Assembly: GCF_034479375.1 (NCBI RefSeq)
Contig: NZ_CP140155.1
Coordinates: forward strand, 4,006,501-4,070,500
DNA length: 64,000 nucleotides
From: Rhodopseudomonas palustris
GTDB taxonomy: Bacteria; Pseudomonadota; Alphaproteobacteria; Rhizobiales; Xanthobacteraceae
Direction: 5' to 3'
A program made the translations under genes and the position numbers. This document shows, piece after piece, positions 1-7,267 of the stretch (its first letter is position 1; each line of letters begins with the position of its first letter). The notes under the pieces are model-generated. The model made no database searches. It was not told the DNA's origin and saw nothing but the letters and a program-made list of their open reading frames with translations.

Positions 1-221
1 ATGCATTCGGCGATGCAGTACAGCGCATCGTCTGTCCGGCCGCTGCCGCCGAACTGGCGGATATTCCAGGTCGCGAGCAGGAAGTTGCCGGGGCCCTTCG
101 GCGGAAGCTGCTTCAGGCCGGCGCGGAGGGCGATGAGGGCATCGACGGTCCGGGCGCGATCGGGGTTGGTCTGGCGACGCTCGGTGGCGCCGCTGCGCGG
201 GCGCAAGCCGGTGTAGTCCAT
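1..221 (-). CDS. Endonuclease/exonuclease/phosphatase-family protein, N-terminal part
   Basis: Reading leftward from an ATG at 221, about 73 codons are open to the window edge, so only the N-terminus is visible. The protein starts MDYTGLRPRSGATERRQ and contains a LLATWNIRQFG strand. That matches the first strand and conserved Asn of the EEP (DNase I-like / exonuclease III-like) metallohydrolase fold. A Shine-Dalgarno GGGAGG lies about 7 bases upstream of the ATG, which supports this start. The substrate (nucleic acid or phosphoester) cannot be told from this fragment. Confidence 0.6.
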   Translation of the reverse strand, partial: MDYTGLRPRSGATERRQTNPDRARTVDALIALRAGLKQLPPKGPGNFLLATWNIRQFGGSGRTDDALYCIAEC

Positions 222-294
222 GAAATCCTCCCTGGTGCTGAAAGGAGGAAGTCTAGAGCCGCATCGATGACGCTCGCAAGACCGGCTCTCCCGG

Positions 295-1098
295 TCAGGA
301 CAGGAAGTGCATCACGCCGCGGGTGCAGACATAAAGCCCGACGATCACCACGACGGCGGAGAACACCCCGCGCAGCGCCTTGTCGTGGGAGCCGATCAGC
401 CTGCCGGCGCCGATGCCGATCAGTCCGCCGGCGAGCCCGCCGCCGATGAAGAAGCCGGCGAGCCGCCAGTCGATCAGTCCGGACAGTGCGTAGCTCGCCG
501 CCGTCGAGGCGCCGAACGCGAACACCGCGACCAGCGAGCTGCCGATCGCCGACGTCAGCGGCATGCCGGTGGCGAGGATCAGTCCCGGCACGATCAGGAA
601 GCCGCCGCCGATGCCGAAGAAGCCGGCGAGCACGCCGACGCCGAAGCCGGTGCCGATCAGCTTCGGCAGCATCGTCTTCGCGGTCGCCATCGTCAGCCGG
701 ATGGTGGGGTCGCCGCCGCCGGCGCGGCCGCGCGACATCAGCAACCCGATCACGATCATCAGCAGGCCGAACAGCACCAGCAATTGCTGGCCGTCGATCT
801 GCTTGGCGACGGTGGAGCCGGCGAACGCGCCGCCGATCCCGGCCGCCGAGAACACCAGCGCGCAGGCCCAGCGCACATTGCCGGCGGCCCAGTGGCTCAG
901 CATGTTGGCGAGCGCCGAGATCGCCACCGCGATCGCGCTGGTGCCGATCGCCACATGCGGCGAGCGGACGCCGACCACATAGACCAGCAATGGCACCGCC
1001 AGCACCGAGCCGCCGCCGCCGATCAGCGCGAGGATGAACCCGACCAACCCGCCACTCGCGACGGTGACGATGTCGGCGGCGGTGACACCCATCAGCAT
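295..1098 (-). CDS. TauE/SafE family sulfite/sulfur-compound exporter-type permease
   Basis: A 267-residue, almost entirely hydrophobic protein with two related halves, each opening with a glycine-rich motif (LIGGGGSVLAVPLL near residue 26 and FFGIGGGFLIVPGL near 160). This duplicated pattern and the length are typical of the TauE/SafE (DUF81) permeases, which move sulfite, sulfoacetate or other small organic anions across the inner membrane. It is divergent from a persulfide-dioxygenase-like gene 87 bases away, which makes a sulfur-oxyanion export role plausible. ATGs at 1098 and 1092 are both possible starts. The substrate is inferred from context. Confidence 0.85.
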   Translation of the reverse strand: MLMGVTAADIVTVASGGLVGFILALIGGGGSVLAVPLLVYVVGVRSPHVAIGTSAIAVAISALANMLSHWAAGNVRWACALVFSAAGIGGAFAGSTVAKQIDGQQLLVLFGLLMIVIGLLMSRGRAGGGDPTIRLTMATAKTMLPKLIGTGFGVGVLAGFFGIGGGFLIVPGLILATGMPLTSAIGSSLVAVFAFGASTAASYALSGLIDWRLAGFFIGGGLAGGLIGIGAGRLIGSHDKALRGVFSAVVVIVGLYVCTRGVMHFLS

Positions 1099-1185
1099 GA
1101 AATTCTACAGATCCCGGCTTGCACGGGACGAATATGCTAATAGATATCGAAGGGGCGCAACAGTCATTCTACCGGACCAGGGAAA

Positions 1186-2136
1186 ATGCTCGTGACCAGC
1201 CCTTCTTCCCCCCAGGTGTCGTCTTCCCCGCAGGTGTCGGCGCAGCGGATCTCGCCGCGGATCCGCGCGTTTTTCGACGAGCCGACCAACACCATCAGCT
1301 ATCTGGTGTCGGACCCCGCCAGCCGTCGCGCAGCGGTGATCGATCCGGTGCTGGATTACGATCATCGCGACGGGTCCGTCGACATCCGCTCCGCCGATGC
1401 GATCCTGCAGGCCGCCCGGGACGACGACCTGACGATCGAGTGGGTGCTGGAGACCCACGCCCATGCCGACCATCTGTCCGGCGCGCCCTACATCAAGGGC
1501 AAGACCGGCGCGCGGATCGGCATCGGCGAGCACATCAAGGACGTGCAGCGGATTTTCCGGCCGATGTTCAACGCCGACGATCTGCGCACCGACGGCAGCG
1601 ATTTCGATCATCTGTTCAAGGACGGCGAGCGCTTTTCGATCGGCGAGCTGCCGGTCGAGGTGATGCACACGCCGGGGCACACCCCCGCCGACATCGCCTA
1701 TCGGATCGGCGACGACGCCGTGTTCGTCGGCGACACGCTGTTCATGCCGGACTACGGCACGGCCCGCGCCGATTTCCCCGGCGGCGACGCGCATCAGCTC
1801 TATCGCTCGATCCACAAGCTGCTGGCGCTGCCGCCGCAGACCCGGCTGTTCATGTGCCACGACTACAAGGCGCCCGGCCGCGAAGATTATGCGTGGGAGA
1901 CCACCGTGCAGGCGCAGCGCGACGGCAACGTGCATCTGCGCGGCGGCGTCAGCGAACAGCAATTCGTCGACATGCGCCAGGCGCGCGATGCGACGCTGAG
2001 CGCGCCGACGCTGCTGCTGCCGTCGATCCAGGTCAATATCCGCGCCGGCCGCTTCCCCAAGGCGCAGCAGAACGGCGTGCATTATCTGCTGCTGCCGGTG
2101 CATGCCCGCCCCGGCGCCGAGGCCGGGGTGAGCTGA
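1186..2136 (+). CDS. MBL-fold metallohydrolase, persulfide dioxygenase-like
   Basis: A 316-residue metallo-beta-lactamase-fold protein. The metal-binding HAHADH motif is at residues 91-96, followed by a GHT metal-binding segment near 163 and a VGDTLF aspartate near 184. The order and spacing resemble ETHE1/Blh-type enzymes, which oxidise glutathione persulfide to sulfite. The divergent TauE/SafE permease fits, since such pairs are known to oxidise sulfide and export sulfite in plant-associated proteobacteria (Blh/BigR systems). No rhodanese domain is fused. An AGGGAAA Shine-Dalgarno lies directly before the ATG. A different MBL hydrolase activity such as glyoxalase II is possible but less likely given the neighbour. 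Confidence 0.75.
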   Translation: MLVTSPSSPQVSSSPQVSAQRISPRIRAFFDEPTNTISYLVSDPASRRAAVIDPVLDYDHRDGSVDIRSADAILQAARDDDLTIEWVLETHAHADHLSGAPYIKGKTGARIGIGEHIKDVQRIFRPMFNADDLRTDGSDFDHLFKDGERFSIGELPVEVMHTPGHTPADIAYRIGDDAVFVGDTLFMPDYGTARADFPGGDAHQLYRSIHKLLALPPQTRLFMCHDYKAPGREDYAWETTVQAQRDGNVHLRGGVSEQQFVDMRQARDATLSAPTLLLPSIQVNIRAGRFPKAQQNGVHYLLLPVHARPGAEAGVS

Positions 2137-2190
2137 AGCGACACCCGGCTGTGCGCTGCCGGACGGCTGTGCGCTCCGGACGGACAACCA

Positions 2191-2205
2191 TTAACGCGGC
2201 ATTAG
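2191..2205 (+). promoter_or_regulatory. Possible CtrA-like site
   Basis: The sequence TTAA, seven bases, TTAG lies 55 bases upstream of the unknown gene at 2260. The alphaproteobacterial CtrA consensus is TTAA-N7-TTAA, so there is one mismatch. This is a weak single-site match. Confidence 0.2.
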
Positions 2206-2259
2206 CCGCCGCCGGTGTGAAGTGTCGCGGAGTATTTTGCGCGCCGCAGGGAGCTGGCG

Positions 2260-2622
2260 ATGGCTGACATCATGAGCGTTCTGGCCTCGGGCTACACCGC
2301 CGCGGGGCTGCTGAATCCGTCGAAGACGCCCTACGTCAATGTCGATGCCAAGCTCTATGAAGGCACCTGGAACGGCACCTATTCGAACACCAAGAAGTTC
2401 GCCATCACGGTGGCCAACGTGCAGGGCTTTCGCGCCCAGGTGAAATATCAGAGCGAAGGCACCATCAAGTATCAGACCGCGCTGATCAAGGACGGCTCGT
2501 TCCGGGTCGGCGACAGCAAATTCACCCTCGGCAGCAACGGCAGCGCCTCGATCCGCACCGCGATCACCGATCCGGTCACCAGCCAGACCAGCCTCGTCAC
2601 CGGCACCGCCAAGCGCGACTAG
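2260..2622 (+). CDS. Conserved small protein of unknown function
   Basis: A 120-residue protein with a good ribosome-binding site (CAGGGAG, 7 bases before ATG). I do not recognise a characterised family. It has no signal peptide or membrane segment. The sequence is rich in Thr, Ser and Gly with alternating hydrophobic residues from about 30 to the end (for example WNGTYSNTKKFAITVANV), suggesting a single small beta-sheet domain. It stands alone between the MBL gene and the IS-disrupted repeat. A CtrA-like TTAA-N7-TTAG sequence lies at 2191-2205 upstream. Base composition matches the neighbours, so there is no sign of transfer. Confidence 0.7.
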   Translation: MADIMSVLASGYTAAGLLNPSKTPYVNVDAKLYEGTWNGTYSNTKKFAITVANVQGFRAQVKYQSEGTIKYQTALIKDGSFRVGDSKFTLGSNGSASIRTAITDPVTSQTSLVTGTAKRD

Positions 2623-2671
2623 CGCGCTTCATCGCTGAGAAGCGTTCCAGCCCTTGCCAAATGTACGGAGT

Positions 2672-2774
2672 CCTCATCCTGAGGAGCCCGGCAAAGCCGG
2701 GCGTCTCGAAGGATGGCGACGGACGCAGTGCCGGCGGCGCATGGTTCGAGACGGCGCTTCGCGCCTCCTCACCA
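2672..2774. repeat. Palindromic intergenic repeat (family A), interrupted by the IS
   Basis: This begins CCTCATCCTGAGGAGC and contains a GGCAAAGCCGGGCGTCTCGAAGGATGG hairpin half, then GTTCGAGACGGC and CGCGCCTCCTCACCAT. The element resumes as GAGGT from 3949, on the far side of the IS. Other copies of the family are at 6770-6900 and 25083-25182. It is a mobile-looking, non-coding, hairpin-rich element typical of Bradyrhizobium/Rhodopseudomonas intergenic DNA. Confidence 0.8.
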
Positions 2775-3943
2775 TGGAGACCTTTGCGCGGATAGCGATG
2801 CCTGCATTGGATTGAGTCGAACGGCTTCGAGAGCACGGTGGGACGGCTCGGATGAGCGTCTGTCAGCATGGATTCGGGTGGACCGGGGGCCGGGAGGCGG
2901 CCATTGCCGCTCAAGCCAGGCTCAATTTCAGACTTCGCCTTAGATTGTAGGCGATGCAGGCGAGCAAGAAGGCCGTGAGGTTGCGTGGGGCGTTGAAGTA
3001 GCGCATCCGGGCGAAGCCGTAGCTTCTCTTGAGGGTGCCGAACACCGCTTCCACCGGACTGCGCAGCGGCACCAGGGCGTGATTGCGCGCGATCTCGTCG
3101 GCCGTCAGGGGTTTGGATTTGTGGGCACGTCGCATCACGCCGTCGCCGAAGCCCTTCTGCGCCAACAGCGCACGAAGCGATTGGCTGTGATAGCCGCGAT
3201 CGGCATAGACCGTGCCGGCGCCTGGTGGCAGCAGGTCGGGCGCGACGCTCACATCCTGGATGTTGGCAGAGGTCAGCCGCCCGCTGCGGATCAGGCCGGT
3301 GCCCTGATCGACCGCCACATGCATCTTGTAGCCGAAGGTGAACCGGCGGCGCTCGTTGTCGGCGCCGAACCTGGCGTCCGGATCGACCCGGCTGGTCGCT
3401 CCCTCTTGCTTGCGGGGGCGGCGGGCCGCACTCGTCACCATCGAGGCATCGATCAGCGTGCCCTGCTTGATCAGGAAGCCATGCGCATCGAGCTGGCGCT
3501 GCAACTCCGCGAACAGCTGCTCGATCAGTCCCGTCTTGCTCAGGCGCTCGCGAAAGCGCCAGATCGTGCTGTGATCCGGCGTCTCGTCATCCAGCGACAA
3601 GCCGGCAAAGCGCTGGAAGCTCAGCCGATCGAATAGCGCCGCCTCCATGGCCGGATCCGACAAGCCGTACCAACGCTGCAGCAGCAGCACCTTGAACATC
3701 ATCAGTGCGGGGAACGACGGCTCGCCTTTGGCAGCGACGGGGATCACCGCCAGCAAGCGCTCGAAAGCTGTCCAGTCGAGAAGCCGACCGATCTGGTCCA
3801 GCACCTCGGCCCGGCGCGGCGTCCTCCGACTGACAGCCGCGTCCAATAGACCCAACTGACCAATCCGCCGCTGTCCCATCTCCGACCTCCGCGACTCACC
3901 AACGTAAGCGAATCACAGCGCAGCGATCCGTGCAAAGGTCTCC
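2775..3943 (-). mobile_element. Complete IS5-family insertion sequence (~1.17 kb)
   Basis: Terminal inverted repeats are visible: GGAGACCTTTGCGCGGAT at 2775-2792 and its complement with one mismatch at 3926-3943. One intact transposase fills 2911-3879. Direct repeats flank the ends: ACCAT on both sides, or CCA if the ends are taken one base further out. The exact boundary is therefore ambiguous by one base at each end. Removing the element and one copy of the duplication restores a continuous CTCACCATGAGG palindrome. The intact gene and near-identical ends point to a fairly recent insertion. Confidence 0.9.
2911..3879 (-). CDS. IS5-family DDE transposase
   Basis: A 322-residue full-length transposase. 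The N-terminal part (about 25-110) matches the IS5 DUF772-type domain (ALMMFKVLLLQRWYGLSD, then DHSTIWRFR). The catalytic DDE triad is readable as D144 (TLIDASMVT), D227 (VYADRGYHS) and E277 (VEAVFGTLKRSYGFARMRY), the last with the YREK-like signature spacing. No frameshift or stop interrupts it, so the enzyme is probably active. The start is the ATG at 3879, 47 bases inside the right-hand inverted repeat. Confidence 0.93.
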   Translation of the reverse strand: MGQRRIGQLGLLDAAVSRRTPRRAEVLDQIGRLLDWTAFERLLAVIPVAAKGEPSFPALMMFKVLLLQRWYGLSDPAMEAALFDRLSFQRFAGLSLDDETPDHSTIWRFRERLSKTGLIEQLFAELQRQLDAHGFLIKQGTLIDASMVTSAARRPRKQEGATSRVDPDARFGADNERRRFTFGYKMHVAVDQGTGLIRSGRLTSANIQDVSVAPDLLPPGAGTVYADRGYHSQSLRALLAQKGFGDGVMRRAHKSKPLTADEIARNHALVPLRSPVEAVFGTLKRSYGFARMRYFNAPRNLTAFLLACIAYNLRRSLKLSLA

Positions 3944-4093
3944 ACCATGAGGTCGTGCCGGGTCGATGCCGGTTCGCATGATGTGAACGCATCGGAACCC
4001 GGCGTCATTCGAGCCGTGCCCGCGGCGGCGGAGCGTTCTCACCTCCACTACCCGTTTGCCTCGCCAGCTCGCCTCGCAGCGCCAAACACAGAA

Positions 4094-4118
4094 AACCCCG
4101 CCGGATCGCGGCGGGGTT
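4094..4118 (-). terminator. Rho-independent terminator of rpoH
   Basis: On the minus strand a perfect 9-bp stem (AACCCCGCC / GGCGGGGTT) with a 7-base loop is followed directly by TTTTC. It starts 47 bases after the rpoH stop codon, in the right orientation to end that transcript. Confidence 0.8.
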
Positions 4119-4165
4119 GATGTCTGTGGGTCTGCTCGTTCGAGCCGAGTCTGGTGGCGCCGGCG

Positions 4166-5065
4166 TCAGTGGGCGGCTTCGAGCGCCGCCTGTTCCTGAC
4201 GCGCGATCGTGCCCTTGACGGCGCTCTGCACCTTCTCGAAAGCGCGCACCTCGATCTGGCGGACCCGCTCGCGCGAGACGCCGAACTCGGCGGCGAGGTC
4301 TTCCAGCGTCATCGGCTCGTCGGCGAGGCGGCGCGCCTCGAAGATCCGCCGTTCGCGCGGGTTGAGTACGCCGATCGCGCCGTTCAGCGCGGCGCGGCGA
4401 TGATCGAGCTCTTCGTGCTCGGCCATCACGGCTTCCTGATTCGGCGACTGGTCGACCAGCCAGTCCTGCCATTCGCCGGGCTCGCCGTCGTCGCGGATCG
4501 GGGCGTTGAGCGACGCGTCGCCACCGAGGCGGCGGTTCATGTCGATCACGTCCTGCTCGGTGACGCCGAGCCGCTTGGCGATCAGCTTGACCTGATCGGG
4601 GTGCATATCACCCTCGTCCAGCGCCGAGATCTTGCTCTTCGCCTTGCGCAGGTTGAAGAACAGCTTCTTCTGGTTCGCGGTGGTGCCCATCTTCACGAGC
4701 GACCACGACCGCAGGATGTACTCTTGAATCGACGCCTTGATCCACCACATCGCGTAGGTGGCGAGGCGGAAGCCCTTGTCGGGCTCGAACCGCTTCACCG
4801 CCTGCATCAGGCCGACATTGCCTTCCGAGACGACCTCGGAGATCGGCAGGCCGTAGCCGCGATAGCCCATCGCGATCTTGGCGACGAGCCGCAGATGGCT
4901 GGTGACGAGGTGATGCGCGGCGTCGCGATCATCGTGTTCGCGCCAGCGCTTGGCGAACATGTATTCCTGTTGCGGCTCGAGCATCGGGAACTTGCGGATT
5001 TCCGCCAGATACCGAGCGAGGCCGGATTCACCGTTGAGAACGGGTAGCGTAGCTGCACGGGCCAT
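4166..5065 (-). CDS. rpoH: RNA polymerase heat-shock sigma factor RpoH (sigma-32)
   Basis: A 299-residue sigma-70-family protein. Region 2 contains the core-binding and -10 recognition helix (EGNVGLMQAVKRFEPDKGFRLATYAMWWIKASIQEYIL, about 82-119). It is followed by the RpoH-box-type segment RSWSLVKMGTTANQKKLFFNLRK, which distinguishes RpoH from RpoD and RpoS. Region 4.2 (FGVSRERVRQIEVRAFEKVQ) is near the C-terminus. It directs RNA polymerase to chaperone and protease genes, including dnaK in this window, whose promoter matches the alphaproteobacterial RpoH consensus. It is monocistronic, with a terminator downstream and a leader of about 200 bases upstream that holds two dyads. Confidence 0.95.
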   Translation of the reverse strand: MARAATLPVLNGESGLARYLAEIRKFPMLEPQQEYMFAKRWREHDDRDAAHHLVTSHLRLVAKIAMGYRGYGLPISEVVSEGNVGLMQAVKRFEPDKGFRLATYAMWWIKASIQEYILRSWSLVKMGTTANQKKLFFNLRKAKSKISALDEGDMHPDQVKLIAKRLGVTEQDVIDMNRRLGGDASLNAPIRDDGEPGEWQDWLVDQSPNQEAVMAEHEELDHRRAALNGAIGVLNPRERRIFEARRLADEPMTLEDLAAEFGVSRERVRQIEVRAFEKVQSAVKGTIARQEQAALEAAH

Positions 5066-5155
5066 CAGCGCCCTCCAGTGGTTTCAAGCCCCCGACATCG
5101 GGCGGCCTGGCAGACAGGTCGCTCTGCTAAAGCCGACCGGGCTGCGATAAGTTCC

Positions 5156-5174
5156 GCGTTGGCTCATCCAACGC
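5156..5174 (-). promoter_or_regulatory. Perfect inverted repeat in the rpoH leader
   Basis: GCGTTGG, five bases, CCAACGC forms a perfect 7-bp stem 91-109 bases upstream of the rpoH start. A TATATT element just upstream on the minus strand (5180-5185) could be a -10, which would put the hairpin at the very 5' end of the mRNA. Its role (mRNA stability, temperature sensing or operator) is unknown. Confidence 0.45.
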
Positions 5175-5221
5175 ACCTGCAATATACACGAGATTAGTCG
5201 CGCGAGTTTAGTTACAGTCTT

Positions 5222-5237
5222 GTCACTTGGCTGTGAC
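5222..5237. promoter_or_regulatory. Dyad GTCAC-N6-GTGAC upstream of rpoH
   Basis: A 5-bp-arm inverted repeat lies about 160 bases upstream of rpoH and 48 bases past the rluD stop. The symmetry and position suggest a protein-binding site. I do not recognise the regulator. Confidence 0.3.
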
Positions 5238-5284
5238 GACCTAACAACGCGCTGAGATGATTTATGTTTTCTGACTAAACTGCG

Positions 5285-6286
5285 TCATTCCGTCGCCGAA
5301 AGCGCGGCTTTCAGGCGGGCCAGATCGGCCGGCAGGCCGGATTCCCAGGCCACCACCTCCCCCGAGGAGGGGTGCTCCACCACCAGCAGATAGGCGTGCA
5401 GCGCCTGGCGGCCGAGATCGGTCAGGGCCGCGCGGGCGGGCGGGCGGAGCTGGCTGGCCTTGGTCTTGAAGTGCGGCCCATAGACGTCGTCGCCGAGCAG
5501 CGGGTGGCCCATATGGGCCAGATGCACGCGGATCTGGTGGGTGCGGCCGGTCTCGAGCTGGCAGGCGATCAGCGACACGATCTCGCCGCCGCTGCGGCCG
5601 GTGAAGGTTTCCAGCACCTCCCAATGGGTGATCGCCTCGCGGCCGCCGTCGCGCACCGCCATCTTCTCGCGGGCGTAAGGGTGGCGGTCGATCGGCGCCT
5701 CGATGGTGCCGCGGGCCCTGTTCGGCACGCCCCAGACGAAGGCGTAATAGCCGCGGCGCAGCTCGCCGGTGCGGCCGTGGTCGGCGAACTGCGCGCTCAA
5801 GGATTGGTGGGCGCGATCATTCTTTGCCGCCACCATCAGCCCGGTGGTATCCTTGTCGAGCCGGTGCACGATTCCCGGCCGGCGCACCCCGCCGATCCCG
5901 GACAGCGAGGCGCCGCAATGCGCGATCAGGGCGTTGACCAGGGTTCCGGTCTCGTGGCCGGCGGCCGGGTGCACCACTAGGCCGCGCGGCTTGTCGATGA
6001 CGATGATGTCGTCGTCCTCGTGCACGATCTGCAGCGCGATCGCCTCGCCTTCCGGCTCCGGCGCCACCGGCGGCGGCACGTCGATTGTGATCGTCTCGCC
6101 GGGGCTCGCATGATAAGCGGGGTCGCGCACGGCGCTGCCGGCGATCGCGACGCGGCCGTCCAGGATCAGGACCTTCAGCCGCGACCGCGACAATTCGGGG
6201 CAGCGCGTGGCCAGAACCCGGTCGAGCCGCGACGAGCCCTCGTCGCCGGCGACGACCACTTCCAGCAGATGTTGCGAATCGTTCAC
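5285..6286 (-). CDS. rluD: RluD-type large-subunit rRNA pseudouridine synthase
   Basis: The 333-residue form starts at the GTG at 6286, preceded by GGAAGG; an ATG at 6319 is the alternative. An S4 RNA-binding domain (about 15-75: RLDRVLATRCPELSRSRLKVLI) is followed by the catalytic domain. That domain carries the HRLDKDTTGLMVAAKN motif with the catalytic Asp, and the GRTHQIRVHLAHMGHPLLGD motif near 265. This is the RluC/RluD layout; RluD modifies uridines in helix 69 of 23S rRNA. It lies upstream of rpoH on the same strand with a 219-base gap and is divergent from the next gene. Confidence 0.9.
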   Translation of the reverse strand: MNDSQHLLEVVVAGDEGSSRLDRVLATRCPELSRSRLKVLILDGRVAIAGSAVRDPAYHASPGETITIDVPPPVAPEPEGEAIALQIVHEDDDIIVIDKPRGLVVHPAAGHETGTLVNALIAHCGASLSGIGGVRRPGIVHRLDKDTTGLMVAAKNDRAHQSLSAQFADHGRTGELRRGYYAFVWGVPNRARGTIEAPIDRHPYAREKMAVRDGGREAITHWEVLETFTGRSGGEIVSLIACQLETGRTHQIRVHLAHMGHPLLGDDVYGPHFKTKASQLRPPARAALTDLGRQALHAYLLVVEHPSSGEVVAWESGLPADLARLKAALSATE

Positions 6287-6317
6287 GACCGAGCCTTCCA
6301 GAAAAACCGAGTATTGC

Positions 6318-6653
6318 ATGACCGAAACCGCCCTGCCCGAACCGACCCCCGAACAGGCCGCGTTGTTTGCGCGGGTGCGGCGGATGATGATGATCGCGGG
6401 CCTGACCACGGCGCTGGCGCTCGCGGCGGTTCTCATCGCCATCGGCTATAAGCTTTTCCGCGCCGAGGGAAGCACCCCGGTCGCCGCCGAGCAGACGCTG
6501 CGGCTGCCGAAGGGCGCCAAAGTCGTCTCCACCGGCACCGCCGGCGACCACATCGTCGTCACCCTCGACGTCGGCGGCGCCACCGAAATCCGCACCTTCG
6601 ACGCCCGGACCATGAAACCCGCCGGCCGGCTGACCTTTGCGAGCGAGCCGTAG
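6318..6653 (+). CDS. Small single-pass membrane protein (DUF6476-like)
   Basis: A 111-residue protein with a short polar N-terminus, one strong transmembrane segment (MIAGLTTALALAAVLIAIGY, about 25-44) and a soluble C-terminal domain of about 65 residues (KGAKVVSTGTAGDHIVVTLD). The layout matches a conserved alphaproteobacterial family that is usually divergent from rluD, as here. The topology is probably N-in with a periplasmic domain. The start is the ATG at 6318, which overlaps the alternative rluD start on the other strand. Function is unknown. Confidence 0.75.
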   Translation: MTETALPEPTPEQAALFARVRRMMMIAGLTTALALAAVLIAIGYKLFRAEGSTPVAAEQTLRLPKGAKVVSTGTAGDHIVVTLDVGGATEIRTFDARTMKPAGRLTFASEP

Positions 6654-6700
6654 GGCCCCGCCGCCGCTGAACCGAGCCACAGGCGCCGACCTCGCCCCGA

Positions 6701-6780
6701 GGCAGGCAAGCCCGCTCCGCAGCCACAGACCTCCTCCTGGGGCAGGCAGACCCGCTCCGCAAGCACAGCCTCGTCCTGAG
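6701..6780. repeat. Two tandem copies of a 40-bp unit
   Basis: GGCAGGCAAGCCCGCTCCGC at 6701 recurs as GGCAGGCAGACCCGCTCCGC at 6741, followed in both by a similar CCACAG...CTCCTGG / GCACAG...GTCCTGAG tail. The period is exactly 40 bases. A weaker partial copy precedes it. It is non-coding and runs into the family A repeat. Confidence 0.7.
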
Positions 6781-6900
6781 GAGCCCGGCAAAGCCCAAAG
6801 GGCGCCGCCGGGCGTCTCGAAGGACGGCGACACGCGCGGCCCATCCTTCGAGACGCCCGCCTCCGCCCTGCGGGCGGTGTCGGGCTCCTCAGGATGAGGT
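6770..6900. repeat. Palindromic intergenic repeat (family A)
   Basis: This begins CCTCGTCCTGAGGAGCCC and ends GGGCTCCTCAGGATGAGG, with internal arms GTCTCGAAGGACGG and CCATCCTTCGAGACGC. The whole is a long nested palindrome. With the repeat at 6959-7044 it fills the 454-base non-coding gap between 6654 and tRNA-Glu. Confidence 0.85.
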
Positions 6901-6958
6901 CGCGCCAGTGGCCGGACAAGTCTGCGGCCGTCGGAAACCGAGGCCGAAGCTCCCGCAC

Positions 6959-7044
6959 CGTCATGGCCGGGCTCCGTCCCGGCCATCCACGGCCACCCGC
7001 ACGGCCTGACGACGTGGATGCCCGGCACGAGGCCGGGCATGACG
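6959..7044. repeat. Palindromic intergenic repeat (family B)
   Basis: CGTCATGGCCGGGCTCCGTC ... GCCGGGCATGACG forms a long imperfect palindrome. Closely related copies lie at 15335-15425 and 25238-25327. Confidence 0.85.
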
Positions 7045-7107
7045 GCAGAAATGGCCGCCCCCGATCTTGCAGCCGAGCCGTTTCGCCGCTATTGCTCTGG
7101 CCCTCAC

Positions 7108-7182
7108 GCTCCCTTCGTCTAGCGGTTAGGACGCGGCCCTCTCAAGGCTGAAACAGGGGTTCGATTCCCCTAGGGAGCGCCA
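7108..7182 (+). tRNA. tRNA-Glu (anticodon CTC)
   Basis: A 75-base cloverleaf including an encoded CCA. Acceptor stem GCTCCCT pairs with AGGGAGC (7172-7178); the anticodon stem is CGGCC/GGCTG with loop CTCTCAA; the T arm is CAGGGGTTCGATTCCCCTA. The sequence aligns base for base with known bacterial tRNA-Glu genes. A toxin-antitoxin module begins about 120 bases downstream. Confidence 0.95.
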
Positions 7183-7267
7183 GGCCTTTGCCCGTGAGCA
7201 GAGGCTTCTCGGATCAGATCTGTCCCCTCCCGACGTTCAGTGATGACTGATGGCGTTGCCGCGCCCG

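Noticed and set aside
307..1140. Long open frame on the plus strand, antisense to the TauE/SafE gene
   Set aside because: The product is a low-complexity Ala/Asp/Gln/Arg-rich sequence typical of an antisense frame in high-GC DNA; the minus-strand frame encodes a recognisable permease. The same reasoning removed other long shadow frames (for example antisense to glgA, dnaK, hisF and the hybrid kinase).
1132..1150. ATAT...ATAT sequence in the TauE/MBL divergent promoter as a BigR operator
   Set aside because: Only the outer ATAT tetramers are symmetric and the middle does not match an inverted repeat; not enough to call a site.
4005..4472. Open frame of 155 codons overlapping the rpoH terminator and 3' end
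   Set aside because: It is Arg-rich, runs through the terminator hairpin and is out of frame with the clear sigma factor gene.
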